Part shown: positions 39,681-44,132 of the stretch, in pieces
How positions within the stretch are numbered: position 1 is the stretch's first letter
How the letters are laid out: each line of letters begins with the position of its first letter
NCBI GenBank assembly: GCA_018698915.1
Contig: JABIPN010000005.1
Coordinates: 1 to 44,132 of the forward strand
Direction: 5' to 3'
Length of the DNA: 44,132 nt
From: Candidatus Woesearchaeota archaeon
GTDB taxonomy: Archaea > Nanobdellota > Nanobdellia > UBA10117 > ARS21
The notes under the pieces: generated by a model
What the model was told of the DNA's origin: nothing
The model's database searches: none
The model's input: only the letters and a program-made list of their open reading frames with translations
Made by a program: the position numbers and the translations under genes

Positions 39681-40694
39681 ATGGTCAAAGTCTTGAAGAT
39701 TTCTAAAATTGGTGGCGAGAAAGTTCGCAAGAAATTGATAGAAAAAGGTGTTTTGGATGCTTCTTATTCTCTTGGAAAAACTGGGAATTTTTTATTGTTT
39801 CCTTTGAAAAAAACCCGCGGAATTGTGAAAGAGTTCGGTGGAAAGATTGTTGATAGACCTCTTCGCAAAGTTTCGAAACCAGTTACTGGTTTGAAAGAAG
39901 CTTTGGGAAAAATATTGCCTTCTTCTTTGGCTGAAAAGTTTCCTCGGAGTTTTGATCAAGTTGGAGATATTGCAGTTTTGGAAATTCCACAAGGGTTGGG
40001 AAAATATGAGAAAGTTATTGCGCGGACTTTGGGAAGAATTAATCCAAGAATTAAGGTTGTTGCGAAACGTGCAGAGAAATATTCTGGTAAATATAGAATT
40101 AGACCAATTACTGTTTTGTATGGAGAGAAACGAAGTGAAACTATTCATCGTGAAGCAGGAGTTAGGTTGAAGGTTGATTTGAATACTGTTTATTTTTCTC
40201 CTCGTTTGGGAAAGGAAAGGTTAAGGATTGCTAAATTAGTTGAAGAAAAAGAGAAAGTTTTAGTTATGTTTTCAGGAATTGCACCTTACGGGATTGTGAT
40301 TGCTAAGAAGAATCCTTCGGCTGAAGTTTGGAATATTGAATGGAATCCTCATGCGGTTAAATTTGCAGAAGAAAATATTAAGTTGAATAAATTAGGAAAA
40401 CGAGTTCATTCTCTCGGAGGAGATGTTCGTAAAGTTATTCCTAAATTGAAGAAGAAATTTGATAGAATTGTAATGGTTCTTCCTTTTGATAATGATAAGT
40501 TTTTGGTTGATGGTTTGATGGTTTCTAAGAAGGGAAAGACCGTGATTCATATGTATTCTATTCTTGAAGAAGGCGCGGTTGATGAATTTAGGTCTAAGCT
40601 TGAGCGAAAACATGGGTTAAAGGTTTTTGATGTCGTAAAAGCAGGTGCATATGGTCCTAAAATGTGGCGATATTGTTTTGAGATTATTGTGTAG
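39681..40694 (+). CDS. trm5: tRNA (guanine37-N1)-methyltransferase Trm5
   Basis: The 337-residue enzyme makes m1G37 in tRNAs to prevent frameshifting. Features include SFDQVGDIAVLEIP, the signature TIHREAGVRLKVDLNTVYFSPRL split over residues ~155-175, MFSGIAPYGIVIAKK for SAM binding, and the C-terminal AGAYGPKMWRYCFE. The catalytic-site motif usually read as N-L-P is V-L-P here (Val266 in IVMVLPFDN), a loss of a conserved Asn. The start at 39681 is chosen from the TATA spacing; 39669 is also possible. It overlaps the cohesin gene by 11 bp at the 3' end. Confidence 0.93.
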   Translation: MVKVLKISKIGGEKVRKKLIEKGVLDASYSLGKTGNFLLFPLKKTRGIVKEFGGKIVDRPLRKVSKPVTGLKEALGKILPSSLAEKFPRSFDQVGDIAVLEIPQGLGKYEKVIARTLGRINPRIKVVAKRAEKYSGKYRIRPITVLYGEKRSETIHREAGVRLKVDLNTVYFSPRLGKERLRIAKLVEEKEKVLVMFSGIAPYGIVIAKKNPSAEVWNIEWNPHAVKFAEENIKLNKLGKRVHSLGGDVRKVIPKLKKKFDRIVMVLPFDNDKFLVDGLMVSKKGKTVIHMYSILEEGAVDEFRSKLERKHGLKVFDVVKAGAYGPKMWRYCFEIIV

Positions 40695-41592
40695 GTTGAT
40701 CTGGTTGTTGATCCGTTGGTGATTGATCTGGAACTGGTTGCTGAGGTGCAGGTTGAGGTTGCTGCGGTTGGTCTGGTTGCTGAGGTGCAGGTTGAGGTTG
40801 CTGCGGTTGGTCTGGTTGCTGTAATGGTGTTGTTTCATGGATTGGTAATTCATCTTTTGGTTTCTTGAATTTGTTCCATGCGACAAAGCCTCCTACGATT
40901 AATATTAGTGCTCCGACTGCAATTAGTGAATAAATTAGAATTGAATTATCATCTTCTGGTTCTTCATCACTTGAGGACGGTGTTTGTTGTGTTGTTGATT
41001 TTTTCTGAGTTGTAGTTTTCTTTTGAGTTGTGGTAGCAGGAGTTGTAGTATCATTAGTTGTGTCTGTGGTTTCTTCTTCAGTGGATTCTTCTTCAGTGGA
41101 TTCTTCTTCCTCTGCTGTTTCCTCGGATTCATCGTCTTGCTGATTTGTTTGATCTCCTGAACTAGCAAGGGTATCTCCTTGAATATTATCGACGGTTCCA
41201 GAACCTCCGGGAATTATATCTACATTAATTACACCGATATCTCTGTTTCCTGTTGCGTCTATAAGATCCAATTCAACTATTGCGATATCTCCTTGGACTG
41301 TTTTTCCATCAAATCCTGAAATGTCAATTAATACTATTCCTGAATTAATATTAGCATCAATTTCTGAGGAAGTTATTTGAGATCCTGCACTTACGCTTGA
41401 AAGTGAAAGTGCTGAAGAATCATAAGTTATTTCGAATGACATTAAGTCGATATTTACTTCAGTAATATCGATACTATAAGTTAGTTTGGAGCTGGTTTGT
41501 GATATTAAATTTGCAGTTACTGAAACATCAGTTGCTAAAGCTATACTTGTTGTTGATAAAATAACTAAAAGTAGTAATATTGTCCTTTTCAT
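40684..41592 (-). CDS. Cell-surface cohesin-domain protein with C-terminal anchor
   Basis: The 302-residue protein has a Sec signal peptide (MKRTILLLLVILSTTSIALA), a cohesin domain at about residues 22-140 (DLMSFEITYDSSALSLSSVS, SGIVLIDISGFDG, IAIVELDLIDATG), an acidic Thr/Glu-rich spacer with short repeats (TEEES), a transmembrane helix near 221-242, and a cytoplasmic Gln/Pro-rich tail with two perfect 13-residue repeats. Cohesin domains bind dockerins, and the adjacent upstream gene encodes a dockerin-like end. The start lies 1 bp from the neighbour's stop, so they form one operon. Confidence 0.82.
   Translation of the reverse strand: MKRTILLLLVILSTTSIALATDVSVTANLISQTSSKLTYSIDITEVNIDLMSFEITYDSSALSLSSVSAGSQITSSEIDANINSGIVLIDISGFDGKTVQGDIAIVELDLIDATGNRDIGVINVDIIPGGSGTVDNIQGDTLASSGDQTNQQDDESEETAEEEESTEEESTEEETTDTTNDTTTPATTTQKKTTTQKKSTTQQTPSSSDEEPEDDNSILIYSLIAVGALILIVGGFVAWNKFKKPKDELPIHETTPLQQPDQPQQPQPAPQQPDQPQQPQPAPQQPVPDQSPTDQQPDQPTQ
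40736..40813. repeat. 39-bp perfect tandem repeat in the cohesin protein tail
   Basis: Two identical 39-bp copies, 40736-40774 and 40775-40813, begin GGTTGCTGAGGTGCAGG and continue with a partial third copy. They encode 13-residue Gln/Pro units rich in QPQQPQPAP. Confidence 0.93.
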
Positions 41593-41593
41593 T

Positions 41594-43879
41594 TTATCGC
41601 TTCATGAGTATATTTTTTAACTTAATTAAATCTCCAGAGTTAGCATCCGTTCCGTCTAAATTAACATCTAAATTACAATCGCTACAAATTTCAGTACCCA
41701 AAAGTGCTTCTTGAAGTATACGAATATCTCTTACATCTACACATGCACCATTATAACAAGTATTATCTACGTTACCCATTCCCACCCTTACTGGTATATT
41801 TCCAATCGTCGCAAAATTTGGTAAGTCGCTGAATGATGGTGAACCTGATGCATCAACCATAAGCACGCTTAGGGAATATTCGCCTGGTGTTAAAATTGTT
41901 GGAGTAATTATTTCTATTGAATTTCCTGAATTTAAGTCTACAGCTTCTACTGATGTTTCTGCGGCTTCAATACCGTCTGAATCTGTAAATTGGAACAATA
42001 TATCAAATTCTGCACATTCTGAGTCTACATCTGCCCAGTCATCTCGCGTAGTTGCACGGTTTTTTACACATCTAGTTTGTGTTGCGGGTGCTAAATCAAT
42101 AGAAAATTTCTGATCTGGGAAGAACCGATCATAGTTATCAATATCTGTGGATAATGATGCTGCGCGTTCTACTTTAAATAGTACGTCAGAAGTGCATCCT
42201 GTTGTGCTATCAAAAGTTACATCTCTTTGTAAATCATCAATAGCCGAATCATGTACTCCGTCATCATTAACATCAACCCAATTAGTTAGTGCACATTGAT
42301 CTAGAATCACCATATATTCGCCTTCGCTGTCTAACTTCATATTTAGAGTACCGTCATTATCATCATCTATTTGGTTTTCTGCACAACCATAAAGTGAATC
42401 TGCTCGGTTTGTTATACTAGCTCTTAGACAATTGCTTTCATCTAGACCACAGTCAGTATCTGGACACTTATCATTAACATATTTTCCATCTCCTGCTAAA
42501 TCACCATCCGGATCTAACCATACTGCTGATACTCGATAAAAGGGTAGATTTCCTGCTGCAACAATACCTACGGGTTCTTCAACATCAGGATAACCATCTC
42601 CATCTGTATCTTTTAATGCTATTGTTGTGGTGGTTCCTGTTTCTAAATTATCAAAAGTATTTATTTTTGTGTCTCCAGATTTATCCCAAATATTGAAATC
42701 TTCTAATTTGAATTGAATAACTCCGGCTTTTATTACATCAATATTTAGTTCAACCAATATATTCTTGATATGATAGTTTTCAATTACATTTCCTTCTTGT
42801 TGTATTGAAAGTGTGGTTTTTCCAGTTTCAGTACTAGTAGTTGTATCTAATTTGAATGGGCTAGTGAATTCTCGATTGTTTGACGAGTCGTAGTCACTAA
42901 AAGTATACTTGTTAAGCATGTAAGGCGATACTGCTTCATATTTGGATCCGTCACAAAACTCAGCTCCGGGAAAACCTTCAGTCGTACATTCAGTATTTGG
43001 ATTATTTGGACACTCATCCCTTGAATCAGGTATACCATCATTATCTGCATCATCATCACAAACATCTCCAATACCGTCAGGAGGATTATCACTGTCTTTT
43101 TGGTCTGGATTATAATCGGCCGGACAATTATCATCTTCAGCGGCTATTCCATCCTTGTCGTGATCACTTCTATGGCCTCTTAGGAGTTGTACTTCAAAAA
43201 CTTCTTCTGATGGTGCACTCAAATCTCTAACACCCCACTGGCCTGGTCCGCCACCGCTTTGTCCAAGTGTCTTATACTCACACACTCCAAACTCACATAA
43301 GTCGGAAGTATCAACATCACTATCATCACAATGACTGTTCTGTGTACATTCATAATATTCACAAGAGTAATCTACACATGAAGAATACGGATTTCTATCA
43401 GTTGTTTCACTACATTGATCACCAGTAGTACATTCAACATTTTGACAGGCGTTTGCAACACAACTGTCATAAGTTGTACTATCGGCATCATCACATTGAT
43501 TATCTGACCAACATTCAGCATAAGGAATTATACAATTATCGACTAATTCTGCTGAACTTAAATCTATGAGCTCCTCATTACCGTATTCTGTCTTTAATTC
43601 AAAATCTATTCCTGCTACAGTTTTGAGGTTATTAAATTTTACAAACGCCACTACTGAATCTTCTTCTTCTAATAGTCCTCCAGGACAGCCAGTTGTGGTT
43701 CTTCCACCTACGGACATACATTCGAACTCTACTGAACCTTGACCTATTGTTTCAGTTACTTTTGTAAATAGCCCGGTTTTTGGAAATGCTATTACAATAA
43801 AAATAAGAACCAATGCACCAACAATGTAATAAGGTAGTTTATCATTCTTTCCTGCTCTGCGTGGTCGATGTCTAGACAT
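41594..43879 (-). CDS. Surface protein: Cys-rich repeats, TSP3 loops, C-terminal dockerin
   Basis: The 761-residue protein has a basic N-terminus and signal anchor at about residues 15-33, a short cohesin-like stretch (VVAFVKFNNLKTVAGIDFEL), three tandem Cys-rich repeats near residues 120-205 (each of the form EC..(N/D)xxC...C...C), several TSP3-type calcium loops (DADNDGIPDSRDECP, DTDGDGYPDVEE, DDDNDGTLN), a beta-rich middle region, and a dockerin-like end (VDVRDIRILQEALLG and DVNLDGTDANSGDLIKLKN). It should be displayed outside the cell and may bind the cohesin of the next gene. The TATA box is about 25 bp upstream. Confidence 0.8.
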   Translation of the reverse strand: MSRHRPRRAGKNDKLPYYIVGALVLIFIVIAFPKTGLFTKVTETIGQGSVEFECMSVGGRTTTGCPGGLLEEEDSVVAFVKFNNLKTVAGIDFELKTEYGNEELIDLSSAELVDNCIIPYAECWSDNQCDDADSTTYDSCVANACQNVECTTGDQCSETTDRNPYSSCVDYSCEYYECTQNSHCDDSDVDTSDLCEFGVCEYKTLGQSGGGPGQWGVRDLSAPSEEVFEVQLLRGHRSDHDKDGIAAEDDNCPADYNPDQKDSDNPPDGIGDVCDDDADNDGIPDSRDECPNNPNTECTTEGFPGAEFCDGSKYEAVSPYMLNKYTFSDYDSSNNREFTSPFKLDTTTSTETGKTTLSIQQEGNVIENYHIKNILVELNIDVIKAGVIQFKLEDFNIWDKSGDTKINTFDNLETGTTTTIALKDTDGDGYPDVEEPVGIVAAGNLPFYRVSAVWLDPDGDLAGDGKYVNDKCPDTDCGLDESNCLRASITNRADSLYGCAENQIDDDNDGTLNMKLDSEGEYMVILDQCALTNWVDVNDDGVHDSAIDDLQRDVTFDSTTGCTSDVLFKVERAASLSTDIDNYDRFFPDQKFSIDLAPATQTRCVKNRATTRDDWADVDSECAEFDILFQFTDSDGIEAAETSVEAVDLNSGNSIEIITPTILTPGEYSLSVLMVDASGSPSFSDLPNFATIGNIPVRVGMGNVDNTCYNGACVDVRDIRILQEALLGTEICSDCNLDVNLDGTDANSGDLIKLKNILMKR

Positions 43880-43897
43880 TAATAGTTATTTGCGATT

Positions 43898-43910
43898 CTT
43901 ATATATAAAC
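43898..43910 (-). promoter_or_regulatory. TATA box of the dockerin-cohesin operon
   Basis: The minus-strand sequence GTTTATATATAAG is centred about 25 bp upstream of the start. Confidence 0.5.
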
Positions 43911-43930
43911 ATTAGCCCAATTAACATTAA

Positions 43931-43940
43931 GCTTTTAAAC
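43931..43940 (+). promoter_or_regulatory. TATA box of tRNA-Trp
   Basis: GCTTTTAAAC is centred about 28 bp upstream of the first base of the tRNA. Confidence 0.5.
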
Positions 43941-43963
43941 TAAAATTACATCGGTTTTCCACT

Positions 43964-44037
43964 GGGGGCATAGCATAATCTGGTTAGTGTAGCCGGTTCC
44001 AGACCGGCTGATCGGGGTTCAAATCCCTGTGTCCCCA
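43964..44037 (+). tRNA. tRNA-Trp (anticodon CCA), no intron
   Basis: A full 74-base cloverleaf is visible. The acceptor stem pairs GGGGGCA with TGTCCCC (one G-U), the anticodon stem GCCGG pairs with CCGGC around the loop TTCCAGA, giving anticodon CCA, which reads UGG, and the T-stem CGGGG pairs with CCCTG around TTCAAAT. The D-stem is weak, with G-U pairs. G37 follows the anticodon and the discriminator base is A; CCA is not encoded. Many archaeal tRNA-Trp genes contain an intron after the anticodon; this one has none. Confidence 0.93.
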
Positions 44038-44038
44038 T

Positions 44039-44059
44039 CTCTGTTTTAGAAAAACAGAG
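44039..44059. terminator. Perfect hairpin between tRNA-Trp and a converging frame
   Basis: Arms CTCTGTTTT and AAAACAGAG pair perfectly over 9 bp around a 3-nt loop, starting one base after the tRNA. An A-rich stretch on the right is a T-run for the minus strand, though on the 5' side of the hairpin. It may separate convergent transcripts. Confidence 0.45.
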
Positions 44060-44071
44060 GACAAAAAATAG

Positions 44072-44132
44072 TTATTCGCAATATCCTTCTCTTTTAGTTA
44101 TTTTTCCACAGAATGGTTTTATGCATGAATTA
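44072..44132 (-). CDS. Possible C-terminal end of a Cys-containing protein (partial)
   Basis: A minus-strand frame is open from the right edge to a TAA at 44072-44074 and encodes NSCIKPFCGKITKREGYCE. The C-x4-C-x9-C spacing resembles the end of a zinc-binding or Cys-rich protein, and the hairpin beyond its stop fits a gene end. It is too short to identify, and random open frames of this length are common. Confidence 0.35.
   Translation of the reverse strand, partial: NSCIKPFCGKITKREGYCE

Overview
This 44 kb window looks like a piece of an AT-rich archaeal chromosome, most likely from a small-genome DPANN-type archaeon (Woesearchaeota/Pacearchaeota-like; the assignment is an inference). The archaeal evidence is PCNA, RpoL, TFS, L10e, an Sec11-type signal peptidase, MC1 chromatin protein, Trm5, diphthamide genes, DUF99 and DUF357 proteins, class III (prepilin) signal peptides, and TATA boxes about 25 bp upstream of start codons, which suggests mostly leaderless transcripts. 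That spacing was used here to correct several start codons. Genes are packed tightly and several convergent pairs overlap.

Layout. 1-16.5 kb is mostly housekeeping: a DUF167 fragment, an editing-less threonyl-tRNA synthetase, MC1, Ogg2 glycosylase, an XRE regulator with iscS and an iscU-like scaffold, a zinc-ribbon peptide, 2-Cys peroxiredoxin, endonuclease III, an FNR-like flavoreductase, thymidylate kinase divergent from ThyA, PCNA, an OB-fold protein, a shortened TFS, signal peptidase, DUF99, RpoL, a Dph2 split into two genes around a small membrane-protein gene, a calcium-repeat protein, DUF357, a PEP-synthase-like protein lacking its phosphohistidine, and L10e.

16.5-30.2 kb is one long minus-strand locus for a type IV pilus-like machine: a secretion ATPase and a double-length FlaJ/TadC-like membrane platform, followed by about twelve proteins with class III prepilin-type signals (34 to 581 aa) and one polytopic protein. 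At least five internal TATA boxes divide it into sub-units. 30.2-38.4 kb holds two divergent coiled-coil proteins, two paralogous polytopic membrane proteins, and three large proteins with Ig/PKD-like domains and very long coiled coils, two of which share an unrecognised N-terminal domain. This may be a second part of the same surface machine.

38.4-44.1 kb holds a coiled-coil protein, DphB and Trm5 sharing one near-palindromic TATA box, a membrane-anchored cohesin protein beside a dockerin/TSP3/Cys-rich surface protein, an intron-less tRNA-Trp and a hairpin.

Strongest leads: the 13-gene prepilin-like cluster with its ATPase and platform; the PKD/coiled-coil module; the adjacent cohesin-dockerin pair; split Dph2 with matching promoters; and several housekeeping proteins that lost canonical domains or catalytic residues.
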